The translations under genes and the position numbers were made by a program. Below the pieces are notes generated by a model. It did not search any database. It saw nothing but the letters and a program-made list of their open reading frames with translations, and had not been told where the DNA came from. A stretch of 64,000 nucleotides of DNA from Gossypium raimondii (Eukaryota; Streptophyta; Magnoliopsida; Malvales; Malvaceae), in the NCBI RefSeq assembly GCF_025698545.1, contig NC_068571.1, positions 44,859,733 to 44,923,732 of the forward strand, in the 5' to 3' direction. Of the stretch, positions 48,471-63,876 are shown one piece after another (position 1 is the stretch's first letter; every line of letters begins with the position of its first letter).

Positions 48471-49419
48471 GTACATGAATTGACGGATTACAGTTTTGTA
48501 CACTTCGTGTGTACTACCAGTGTATCCAACGATATTTTAAACGGTTTAACGGGCAGTGTTATGTTATGAGACAAAATGAGTTCGGTACAAACTATTACCG
48601 GTATATCCATGGAAATGATATTACTTGATATATTGAAACATGATTCGGTTGATACATGGATGTGGAACTTGCTTAATGACTGTGTTCATCCATGATTACG
48701 AGCTATTATATGTGTTTACATGGCTAACATGTTGAGGTTATGTGTTTAGGCTTTTGGCCAAATTGGTTTGAATATGCCTTGTATGCTTACCTTAAATGTG
48801 ATTAAATGGTAAGTTAAATTCTATGTTATACAAATTTACTAAGCTTAAAAGCTTACTCCGTGTTATTTTTCCATGTTTTATAGTAATTCGGAAGCTCATT
48901 TGGGATGGAAATTGGTCGAAGCTGAATCACATTATCCATCGACTCTTTTGGTATTTTCAGTAAATTAATTCTGGTTATAATGACATGTATAGGTTATTTT
49001 GGTCAATGTTGGTATATAAATGTTTTGTTGAAACTAGCCATTTGAATGGCTTGTGTTTGATATATTTTGGTGTGTGTATATAAGTAGCCTTATCATGTTT
49101 GGAATGTGTTTGGAATGGTTGAATGATGGAAAATTATAGGTATATTGAGAATTGGTTGATTTGGTATATTTAGCAAAATTATGCATATATGTATTTGGTT
49201 ATCTAGGTAAATTTTGGAATTTGATTGACATGTTTTCAAATTGTCATTTGAATTGCCTATGGGCATATTGGTTGTATGTTGTGATAATACATGTTTAAGA
49301 CTAGATTTTAGCTTGATTTGAATGCCTTGTTATGGCTTATTGATGTGCAAAAATGTTGAGTTAGGTTGATGACAAATTGGGTGAGAAATGTGGCTTGGAG
49401 AATGTCCTATTTTTATCCA

Positions 49420-49700
49420 CATGGGTAGAGACATGGGCGTGTGTCTCAGCCGTGTGTCAGGTGACACAGCCGTGTGTCCCTTGCATCTTTTAAATTGTGC
49501 AAGTCAATATGCTCAGACGACCTAGCACACGAACGTGTAGCTTGGCCGTGTGACCCAAGTCAAATAGTTACGCGGGTATGGACACGAGTTAGGACATGGC
49601 CGTGTGCCCTTATTTCGAATACCCACACAGCCTAAGACACGGGCGTGTCTCTTGACTGTGTGAGTCACACGGCTTGGCCACACGGGCGTATGTCCCCTGC
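49420..49700 (+). repeat. CACACGG/CCGTGTG motif cluster in the nested solo LTR
   Basis: Many copies of GGCCGTGTG, CACGGGCGTGT and CACACGG on both strands lie within 280 bases, in an otherwise AT-rich LTR. A similar but more decayed cluster is at 54110-54270 in the outer LTR. Confidence 0.85.
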
Positions 49701-50179
49701 ACCTTTGAAAATTTTTAATGTTTTTCAAAAAATTCTTTGAGTACCTGACTTAGTCTCGACTTATTTCTAAAGTGTATTTTGGGCCTCGAGGGCTATCATA
49801 ATGGACAATATATTTGTTTTTGACTAGTTTTCGATATGAATGTTATTTTATATGAAATATCTGTTTATTTGATTTGTAAACTCCGTTAATGCTCTGTAAC
49901 CCTGTTCCGGTGATGGATATGGGTTAGGGGTGTTTCAGTTTTTGGAGATCACACTATTCGATAACTTAATCGGTAACTAATTGTTCACTTTGGTCTAGTT
50001 ATAAGTTGCATGTAAATAGGGTTTTGGTATATGCATGTTGGTGATCATTTGGTCATGTTTTGTGCCATTTGAATTATGAAATATATGTATTGATGTAAAT
50101 CCTTAATGATATTTTGGTTGGTTTGGTAATTTATGGCATATATGTGCTTAAACTCAATGCATTGTTGGTTTGGTGCATA

Positions 50180-50808
50180 TGTCACGGGGCTAGACCTTTC
50201 GTCTCGCAAACCGTGCGGCCTTAGGCAATCCGTTTGCTCCAAACTCGCCTAAGTCAGCCTTTACGCCCAAAAGTGAGGATTCCTTAGAACTCCTCCAAGG
50301 CACCAATTTGTATAGCGGAAGCGATTGTGCCAAAAGAAGCTACAAAAGAACAACAGAAAGCCAAAGAAAGAATGCACACAAATTGTTTGAGTAAATGCTC
50401 AAGAATTCTATTACTCTTAAGAATTCAAGTTATAATGGATGATTACAAATGAAGGGGAGGCTCTCTATTTATAGTTGAGCTCCCGGTAAACCGACGGTCA
50501 AGATACATTTACATCGACGGACGAGATTCATTATATCCCTTGATTTTAGGGATTTACAAGATTTACCATATCAAATCTAATCTTTACAAGATACGATTCT
50601 CTCTATCTTCTAAGGTTAGTTACCAAAGTTAGCCTAAGTTGTCATGTCTTCATCATCGGGCCAACCAGGCTTCAATCTGATAGGCTTCTTTAATAGCTCT
50701 CTGAATCGGGCCAGTTCTCGTGGGCTAAATGTCCCCCATCTAATCGATAAACTTTCATGGGGCACTTCTTGTGGCATGGTCACGGGCTTTGCACTTTGAC
50801 CCGTGACA
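50180..50808 (-). mobile_element. 3' LTR of the gag-only element (629 bp)
   Basis: Begins TGTCACGGG next to the polypurine tract on the minus strand and ends CCCGTGACA at 50180. It contains the last roughly 58 codons of the gag-protease frame, whose stop is at 50634. Confidence 0.93.
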
Positions 50809-53045
50809 TTCTCCCCCACCCAATCTCGCAACGCCCTCTTTGCGTTTTCTGGATGACACTGACTTGATTCACTTTGAAGCTTTCTCGTTGCCTCAGCTTC
50901 TTCCCGACTCGTCTTGCGATCGGGTTGTCCCTTCCTTCGGAACTTATGCCTCGACTTCCGTCGCCTCTTATCTTGAACCGTTCCACTCGTTGGTACATTC
51001 TGCTGGCAAGAAGTCTCCGTTTTAACTTGCCCCAATTTTGACTTGTTTCTGTTGGAATCCCCTCGATTCTCACACCTCGGCTTCGTCCCTTTGAAAGGGC
51101 CCCTACGACTTTGCCAAGCCAACAAGTCAGAATTTAAAACACTATCAGAGTGTTTGCAATGTACCTTACTCGTAGCATTTACTCGTCTTGACTGTCTTTG
51201 CATCGCTCCTTTTCCCTTGAAGCTCGATGCACCACCCACCTTTCCCAAAGGTGTCAGCTCCACAGTCAGTCCCGCAGGCTTCATATCGGTCCCTTGTGCC
51301 ACTAACAGTTCCAAAGGGGCTTTCGTAGCATTCCGTTTCGACGATTTAATGTTTCTCCCATACGAAACATCTTCGACTAGTTGGATTGACGATAACACCT
51401 TAGTCCCAACTTTCACATCCCGATGCACCAGCACAATACTCTTTATTGATGAACCGGTGGCAATATGGATTTGATCGGCCCATGGTTGCAGAGTTGCCTG
51501 AATCCTGACAAGGAAGTTTAAGCCAAGCACAAGATCGTAATCATCTAATCGGATTACCTCGAATTCTTCCTTGCTCTTCCATTCGCCGATTTGTAGTTCC
51601 ACATCACGAACTACTCCCACAGTTGGGGCTTTCTCAGAAGTTGCTACCTTTATCTTCTTATTCGATTTTCTAATCGCCAGACCAAGCTTCTTTGCAGCCT
51701 TTTCCGACATGAACAAGTTCGATGCTCCCGTATCAATAAGAGCACTCCGCTTCTGACCCGCAATATTGATGTCCACAAACATCAACTCATTTGCACCATT
51801 CCTCTTCCCAGGAATGAGCACCATCGAATTGACTTTCGATGTCTTTGCCTCAGTAGGCTTCGCCTCTTTCTTCGGCTCATCTTTCTTTGCTGAAACCATC
51901 ACTTTATTCGGACATTTCCGCGTCATGTGTGGTCCTTGACAAAGGAAGCATTTTATCTTCTTCCTCTTGTCCTTTGGGTTGTCGAATCCCCGATTCGTAT
52001 TTCGTGGTTTCCCATTGCCACTTTTGTTGTCGGTACTGTTGCCATTATCGCTATGTCCTTCCTCATCTTCTTCATGGTTTCTCTCACCATTGCCCTTTCC
52101 ATTGGGCTTAGATGCCTCAAGCTCGTCTCCCGCCGGACCAAGCTCAACAAAGGACTCTGCTTCTGCCATGGCTACAGTAAGTTCAGTGATTCCTTGCCTT
52201 CGCAACTCATGTTTTGCCCACGGCTTTAACCCATCCTTGAACCAATAGAATGCTTCTTTCTCGCTCAAGTCGGAGATTTGAAACATCAACTCGCTAAATG
52301 CCCGAACATACTCCCGAACAGTGCCTTGTTGCGTGAGGCGATGCAACTTAGCCCGAGCCTCCTTCTCGGCATACTGTGGGTAAAACTGCTTCTTCACCTC
52401 TCTTTGGAACTCCTCCCACGTCCCAATTGCGTTCCCACCACGTTTCTCATCCGTGGACCTACGACGCTACCACAAGAGAGCTACATCAGTAAAATAGATT
52501 GAAGCGGTATTTACCTTAATGGCATCATCCTCGATGCCCATCGCTCAGAAATATTGCTCCATTTCCCACAAGAAGTTCTCCACATCCCTTGCGGATCGTG
52601 CACCCTTGAACTTTTCCGGTTTGGGAACATCCATTGCTTGTTGCTTCAGCTTTGAAGACAACATCCCATTACTCAAAGCGGCTTTGTAGATCGCGAGCTC
52701 CCCTTTGAGCTCCTCTATTTCTTTCTTCATGGCTAACGCCATATCCTCGAGATACTCATCCCTCTCTGCCAGCTTTCCCGCAGTGGACTTGAGTAAATCA
52801 TTCATCTTTTCCTTATTGGCATCGAGAGAATCCAACACAAAATCTCTGAGTTGTTTCTCCATTGAGTCAAACCCATCCGTGCGTCCCTCGACCAATTCAA
52901 GCGTCTCTTTCACGTTCCCGACGGATTCCTCGAGATTCACCACTCGATTTTCCAAAGCTGTCAGCATTTCCCTCAAGCGACTGGATTTTCTGGCCCTCCC
53001 ACGGGTCTCCATTGGCTCACTCTGACCAACGACTTCTTTTGACAT
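50634..53045 (-). pseudogene. gag-protease gene of the non-autonomous element, two in-frame stops
   Basis: One frame runs from ATG 53045 to stop 50634 (about 803 codons), broken only by TGA at 52547-52545 and TAG at 52469-52467. The N-terminal part has a coiled coil (EMLTALENRVVNLEESVGNV, KKEIEELKGELAIYKAALS). Next come DVPKPEKFKGARSARDVENF and, after the stops, the gag core FYPQYAEKEARAKLHRLTQQ with REYVRAFSELMFQISDLSEK. A short zinc knuckle follows, CFLCQGPHMTRKC (CX2CX3HX4C). The retropepsin-like domain reads SALIDTGASNLFMSEKAAKK and DYDLVLGLNFL. The C-terminal third is basic and Ser/Arg-rich, and its last residues are coded by the 3' LTR. The protein would form particles and may self-process. 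The two stops prevent full-length protein unless read through. Confidence 0.88.
50809..50820 (-). other. Polypurine tract of the gag-only element
   Basis: Minus strand GGTGGGGGAGAA directly before the TG of the 3' LTR. Confidence 0.8.
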
Positions 53046-53090
53046 CCCAACGGTGCCTTCGAACCAACTCGAATATCACTTGGTTCAAAA

Positions 53091-53105
53091 CCTGCTCGGA
53101 TACCA
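53091..53105 (-). other. Primer binding site (initiator tRNA-Met type)
   Basis: Minus strand TGGTATCCGAGCAGG, two bases inside the 5' LTR. It matches the common plant PBS TGGTATCAGAGC, complementary to initiator tRNA-Met, with one mismatch in the first twelve bases. Confidence 0.85.
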
Positions 53106-53107
53106 CT

Positions 53108-53735
53108 TGTCACGGGGCTAGACCTTTCGTCTCGCAAACCGTGTGGCCTTAGGCGATCCGTCAAACTCGCCTAAGTCAGCCTTTACGCCCAAAAGTGAGG
53201 ATTCCTTAGAACTCCTCCAAGGCACCAATTTGTATAGCGGAAGCGATTGTGCCAAAAGAAGCTACAAAAGAACAACAGAAAGCCAAAGAAAGAATGCACA
53301 CAAAGTGTTTGAGTAAATGCTCAAGAATTCTATTACTCTTAAGAATTCAAGTTACAATGGATGATTACAAATGAGGGGGAGGCTCTCTATTTATAGTTGA
53401 GCTCCCGGTAAACCGACGGTCAAGATACATTTACATCGACGGACGAGATTCATTATATCCCTTGATTTTAGGGATTTACAAGATTTACCATATCAAATCT
53501 AATCTAATCTTTACAAGATACGATTCTCTCTATCTTCTAAGATTAGTTACCAAAGTTAGCCTAAGTTGTCATGTCTTCATCATCGGGCCAACCAGGCTTC
53601 AATCTGATAGGCTTCTTTAATAGCTCTCTGAATCGGGCCAGTTCTCGTGGGCTAAATGTCCCCCATCTAATCGATAGACCTCCATGGGGCACTTCTTGTG
53701 GCATGGTCACGGGCTTTGCACTTTGGCCCGTGACA
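53108..53735 (-). mobile_element. 5' LTR of the gag-only element (628 bp)
   Basis: Near-identical to the LTR at 50180-50808. The gag tail peptide is also open here (stop at 53561), because it is coded within the repeated LTR. Confidence 0.93.
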
Positions 53736-54109
53736 CATACATGATAGGTTAATTGGTGAAATTCAATTGGTGAAAAATTGGCATTAGAAGGTTTGTATAA
53801 ATAGTTTATTGTAGCATATGTTAGATGGAAATTATTGGATGATTGAATAAGGTTAATATGTTGATTATGACTTGTATTGGATGGTTTTTGTTTATATTGA
53901 AATGTGGTGCCAATGAGGGCATATTGGTTAGGCACATAGGTTGAATGTGAATTGGCATATTTTGACATGTTTTAATGTGTTTTTAATAGGTAAAAACGTT
54001 TGGAAATGGTTTGGTATGGAACCTAAGGAATGGTAGTTGAAATGGCTTGGTTTTGAAGTTATTTTAGGTGCACATGGTCTAGCACGATTTGATTTTTTGT
54101 GCAGAATTG

Positions 54110-54270
54110 TCCACACGATCTCAGGGAGTTGCACGACTTGACAACACAGCCATGTGACCGTAAGTTACACGGACTCAAGTTGTTACACGGTTTGGCCACA
54201 CGACCATGTCTTTGAGCCACACGGTCTGGGCTCTGTCATAAGGTCTAGCCACACGGCTGTGTGACCTCTG
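54110..54270 (+). repeat. Decayed CACACGG/CCGTGTG cluster in the outer solo LTR
   Basis: Motifs such as CACACGACC, TTACACGG, CCACACGGTC and CACACGGCTGTGTGACC recur within 160 bases, in the same relative place (toward the LTR end) as the cluster at 49420-49700. Confidence 0.75.
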
Positions 54271-54523
54271 TTTTCAGTTTTTGCCGTATTTTTCTATTTT
54301 GTTTTAGATTAGTCCACATTCGTTTCTAAACTGATTTTAGGGTTCCGAATGCTTGATTTAAGTCTCGTTTTAGTATTTATACTATGAATAATGAATGATT
54401 ATTAATTTTTGATGATTAAATAAATATTTTGGATTGTGATAATGTATTATCATACTGTTAACTGTTGTAATATCCCGTAACCTTCATCCGGCAACAGAGA
54501 CGGTTTAGGGGTGTTACAACTGT

Positions 54524-54745
54524 TATTTTAGTCAATTATTTGTGAAACTTATTATCTTGCAAATTGGTTCAATTTTCTTTTATTTTTACTTTAATAGTTT
54601 TTGTTATTATTCAGGTGATACTAAATCGTCTACAACATGTTCAAGGAGGAGCATTTGCTTATAATGCTCACAATTCGATCACTGTTGCCGATGATAGAAA
54701 TTGTGCTATTCGACAATATGCCGTTCCTCTCTTCAATGAACTTGG
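54524..54745 (+). pseudogene. Start of the Athila-like element's internal region and gag fragment
   Basis: After the ACTGT duplication the sequence of the Athila-like element resumes. From about 54615 it reads QHVQGGAFAYNAHNSITVAD, then DRNCAIRQYAVPLFNELG, which resembles the N-terminus of Athila-type gag (DR..AIR.YAVP). It breaks off near 54745 where LINE sequence begins. Only about 45 codons remain. Confidence 0.55.
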
Positions 54746-55345
54746 CTTTGTTAAGTGCAACATTGATGTGACTTTGGATATGTTTGCTTGATCTATTGGT
54801 TTTGCCGCGGTTATACAAGATAAGTATGGTGACTTTTTGAAAGTGTTCTTAGGCTACCGTTCTAGACTGTTTGGATCATGTATTGCAAAAACTGTTTCAG
54901 TCCGGGAAGCTTTGTTGTGGCTTAAGGTCGAAGGCTTTGATAAGGTTGTAGTAGAGATGGATTTGTTAGAGGTTTTTACTGCTTTACAGTATTTGATTCT
55001 AGATTTTTCAGCACTGGGAATTCTGGTTGATGATTGTCGAACTTAGTTGGAACAATTTTAGAATGTGTCCTTCCATTGGGTACGTCGAAGTGCTAATAAG
55101 GTGGCTCATCGTCTTGCTTGGGTAACCTTGACTGAAGCTTATTAGCATTTTTATAATGATATTTCAATTTACTTAACTATTATTCTTTTGTCTGATAGTT
55201 CTGTTTCCTGTAATGGGGGTGGGCTTGAGGATACGGGTGTATTGGGAGAGTCTGTTGATTCGGGGTAACTCTTGCCCTCCTCAATTAATTATTTTCTTTC
55301 ATTTTGATTAATAATTTAAGGTAGTTGTCATTTAAAAAAAAACAG
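54746..55345 (+). mobile_element. LINE 3' end (RNase H domain plus poly(A)), 5'-truncated
   Basis: From 54746 the frame reads VKCNIDVTLD, SIGFAAVIQDKYGDFLKVFL, SVREALLWLKVEGFDKVVVE, MDLLEVFTAL and, after stops, FHWVRRSANKVAHRLAW. This is the RNase H fold found at the end of plant LINE ORF2 (RVT_3 type). In-frame stops (TGA near 54790, TAG near 55045) disable it. An untranslated tail ends in AAAAAAAAA near 55336-55344. Confidence 0.8.
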
Positions 55346-60299
<4,954 letters not shown>

Positions 60300-61306
60300 T
60301 GTCAAAACCATTTTTTTGATAAAAGGGTCGTCGACTTTAATTTTAAAAATAAAAACGGATACGGGAGTCGCCACCAATCTTTTTTTGATGAGGTGGGATC
60401 GAGTCACCTCGAAAAATGGTTGTTTTTAATAAACGGCTTGGATTTATTAAAACAACGCTTTTGGTCTGCGAAATTCAGAAAATCGGGTTCGGAAGTCGAT
60501 TACGGACGAAGAAGGATTAACACCCTCGTAACGCCCAAAATTGGTACCTAGTTGATTAATTAATGTCTTAGTGTCAAAAATTGAGAACTTTGAACAGATT
60601 TAAAATACGATCATTTGTTAAAATATCGCTTAATTTTTCAAGAAATGAGCATATTTCACGTTAATCGAGAAATAGAATTACGTCTTGTAAGTTAGGACAC
60701 AATGTTTTAAATTCTCGATATGAGAATAAATGTCGTTTTAAAATATATTTGATTATCTCGATTTTAGAAAGAAATCATATTCGTAAGTTAGAACACGATT
60801 TTCTAATTCCAAAATAATGAAAATTAATCTCGATTTAAAAATCTCTTTTTATGCATTGTGCGAAAACTAATAACATTTGAAATGTCGTGTACTTAATTTA
60901 TTCGGTATGGTATAAAAAGCGGTTAAAAGATTAAAAATGTCATGCTTAGCGAATAATGATAGTGCGACATAAATTCATAGTGATAATGATATAATATGCT
61001 GAATAAAATATAAAAGATATAATAGTAATAATCTGATAGCAATATGTATAACCAAATAATAATAATGAATGCAATAATATAAATAACGATAATAAGGGCA
61101 AAAATAAAGATAAGATAAATAAAAATAAAAAATAAAACAAGCTAATTAAATAAAAAGCAATAATAAATAAATAAACAAATAAAAGCTAAAAGACATTGAA
61201 TTTAAAAAAATGAGAGTAAGCAAACAAATAAGTAAATAAATAAATATTAGGTAAAATAGTTTTAAAAAATAATGATAAAAATAATAATGATAATAATAAT
61301 AGTAAT
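60300..61306 (-). mobile_element. Partial Tat-family LTR, interrupted by a younger element
   Basis: It begins TGTCAAAACC at 60300 and follows the family LTR (gagtcgccaccaatcttt, gattaacaccctcgtaacgc, aagttaggacacaatg) for about 1 kb, then stops exactly where another family LTR starts. The rest should lie beyond the right edge. Confidence 0.8.
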
Positions 61307-63859
61307 TGTTGACACCATTTTTTTGTGAAAACGGGGTCGACTTGGATTTTGAAAAAAAGAATGAAAACGGGAGTCGCCACCAATCCTTTTTTGATGAGGT
61401 GTGATCGGGTCACCTCAAAAAGTGGTTGTTTTTAATAAACGATTTAATTTTTATTAAAACAACGATTTTGGTCCACGAAATTTAGAAAACAGGTTCGGGA
61501 GTCGATTACGCACGAGGAAGGATTAGCACCCTCGATACGCCCAAAATTGGTACCTAGTTGATTAATTAGTGTCTTAGTGTCGAAAATTGAAAATTTGAAG
61601 AGTTTTAAAAATACGATCCTTGAAAGAAACTCGATAACGTGAATTGAAATATAAGATTCTCTTGTTAGAAGGAATATCACATCCAAAGACGTTAGGACAC
61701 GATACTCTAAACCATCAAAACCAAGATCACCTTATAATTTAATGAAACCATACTTTGAAGTTTTAAGAGGATATTTGGCTATTTAGTCGAATGAGAAATC
61801 GAAACCCAAAGACGTTAGGGCACGTTTTCTTGATTTTCCAAACGCGAAATATTGCCTTATTTAGAAAAAACTTTCCTTTTGATGTTTGGTGTTAATGCAT
61901 GACAAAACAATAACGAATACGACAAGGTAAGCAAAGTAATGTGAGTAACAACAATACAATAGGCAAAATGAAATGACGAAGCGATTACATAAACAACATA
62001 AACGAATAAATAAATAGAACTAACATTTTAGAAAAGTGAAAGTGTACATGAATAAAGAAACAAACACCAAATAACAATGATGACAATAAACACAATTATG
62101 TAACAATGTGTATGCATGTATAATTTTAAGCCATGAAAATAAGAAATGCATATAAATTATAGAGTATGAAACGTATATAAATACATACATATATAAAAAA
62201 ATCTGTAAGTATTATAAAATAAAAATGTAAGTATGTGTGTATATATATTTACAAATTGTAATAATGTAAGAAAATATGTATGTGAATTAAAAATATTTTG
62301 AGAATATAAAGAATATAAAATATGAAATATAAAATATAAAAAGTATATGTTTTAATAAATGAAAAGTATGTACGTAAATATATATTATAAAAATGTATGA
62401 ATAATTTGAAATTATTAATATTAAAATATTTTAACATAGATAATAATATATAATATGATAATATATAAATTTAAACCAAATAAATAAAATGAGATAAAAA
62501 CTTGAGATAAATACTAGTCAATCTAAAGTAGTTTAAAATAAAATAATATACAAAAGAAAATCTTAAACAATAAAAGAAACAGTTTTTAAAATATATAAAA
62601 AATTTTAGTGCAAAACAATTTCAAATAAATAATAAATATAAAGGCTTAAACCAAATAATGATAAAATAGCGTATATAAAAAACATATTAAGGACGTGGTT
62701 GAAACAGAATAAAAAAAACGGGTCTTAAACTACAAATATATGAAATAGGTGGTAAATGGGTTGAAATAAAAGGCGCCGAGGACCTGGGGGACCGATTGCG
62801 CAATATTCCCCGTCCCATATGCGCATAGATTTGCGCGGGACCAGATTGGAAAAGACGCGAAATTATATGACTAAAATTAAAAGAAACAAAAGGGTAATTT
62901 AAATGCGCTGGAAAAATTGGAGGGACCAAAGGCGCAAAATTACCACTAGGGCAAGAATGCGCTGGTCACCTCCCCTCAACGGCGCCGTTTTACTTAGTGC
63001 ATTTAAGCAGAATTTTCATTCTTTTCATTCTGGCCTCTGTTTGTTATATTTTTTTTGTTTCAAAACCTTTCTCCTCCACTTTCAACCGTCCGACCCTCGG
63101 GTTCGTTTGCCTCCGGCGCGCCGCCATCACGGCCACAAAGACCGGTGGCCGGTGATGGAGAAAGAGCTCCTAACCTCGGCCTAGAAACATCCCAGAAGGC
63201 TAAACCCCCAATCCCGAAGGAGAAAATAAAGGAACCTCGGCGCCTTTGAGATCCGGTGGCCGCGAAGAAGGAGAACCCCTCGCGGGCACGATTTTGGCGC
63301 TTCCCCGGTAAGTCCCCCTTCCCCTTTTTATTGCTTTTGATTTTTTACTATAGTTATTTGAAATAGATTTGCAAAAGAAAAAAAATAAATAAAATAAGAT
63401 CAAATAAATAAAATAGAAAGAGACGAAAAAAGTAGTTTAAAATTAACCTTTTCTATTTTTGTTTCTGAGTTTTTGATTGACTGAGATGTATTCGTAAAAT
63501 AAAATACAAGGATTCGATTAAAGCTTTTTATAGCCGAAAAAAATGTCTTCTCCTTCTTCTTTAATGTCCATCTTCTTTTTTTTATTGCCCGCATGCCTTT
63601 TCACTGTCGTTATACTTAATTTTCGCAGTGTCGACGAATGGCGTGGGCGGGTGATAAGCGAGTCTTGACGGTGACGGCGTCTTGCGCAGATGGAGCGGCG
63701 ACAATAGCGAGGCATGCGGCTAGGGTTTTTGTGTTTGGCTGAAAACTAGTTTAGTTTTGGGCCATTTGGGCTTTAGGTTTTTTTTTATTTGGGCTATAAT
63801 TGTTTGGGTTCATTTTTTGTAAATGGACTGTCAAGCCCGGGCAGATTTTGGGCTTTACA
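61307..63859 (-). mobile_element. 3' LTR of a second Tat-family element (2.55 kb)
   Basis: It runs from TGTTGACACC (61307) to GGGCTTTACA (63859), is colinear with the solo LTR at 38098, and is followed at 63860 by the family polypurine tract. It holds the GTTAGGnCACG motifs (61690, 61810), an AACGGCGCCGTTTT box at 62979, and a GC-richer stretch at 62960-63320. The element continues past the right edge, so the duplication (left copy would be GTAAT) cannot be checked. Confidence 0.88.
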
Positions 63860-63876
63860 GCTGCCCCTCTTTGCTC
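63860..63876 (-). other. Polypurine tract of the second Tat-family element
   Basis: Identical in all 17 bases to 7857-7873 and in the same position next to the LTR. Confidence 0.85.

Larger units (their letters stand above)
47529..49937 (+). mobile_element. Second solo LTR nested in the first, TSD GTTTT
   Basis: A 2409-bp LTR begins TGTAATAGCCCG and ends GGGTGTTTCA. It is flanked by the perfect duplication GTTTT at 47524-47528 and 49938-49942. Removing it rejoins '..ggattgtttt' to 'tggagatcacac', a continuous reading of the host LTR. It belongs to the same broad LTR class as its host but to a clearly different family. Confidence 0.9.
50180..53735 (-). mobile_element. Complete non-autonomous LTR retrotransposon with gag-protease only (TR-GAG-like)
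   Basis: The element is 3556 bp with TGTCACGGG / CCCGTGACA termini and a 4-bp flanking repeat CATA (50176-50179, 53736-53739). LTRs lie at 50180-50808 and 53108-53735. By eye they differ at about 10 sites plus two small indels (6 bp and 5 bp), so the insertion is fairly recent. On the minus strand the order is 5' LTR, PBS (53105-53091), gag-protease frame, PPT (50820-50809), 3' LTR. The 2.3 kb between the LTRs is filled by the gag-protease frame, leaving no room for RT, RNase H or integrase. Such an element must use enzymes of an autonomous partner. Confidence 0.9.
45035..54518 (+). mobile_element. Solo LTR (Tekay/Del-like), TSD ACTGT, split by two later insertions
   Basis: It starts TGTAACAACCCG at 45035 and ends TTTAGGGGTGTTACA at 54518, with a perfect 5-bp duplication ACTGT at 45030-45034 and 54519-54523. 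It is interrupted by a second solo LTR (47529-49937) and by a 3.56-kb gag-only element (50180-53735). Removing both insertions and one duplication copy each leaves about 3.5 kb. No PBS or pol is present, so it is a solo LTR. It sits just after the PBS of the Athila-like element. Confidence 0.88.

Noticed and set aside
51043..52248. Several plus-strand open frames opposite the gag-protease frame
   Set aside because: Serine/cysteine-rich shadows of the minus-strand gene.
50180..53735. Considered as a DNA transposon because of the TGTCACGGG/CCCGTGACA inverted ends
   Set aside because: The two 0.63-kb direct repeats, the PBS, the PPT and gag-protease motifs show it is an LTR retrotransposon; TG..CA ends explain the inverted termini.
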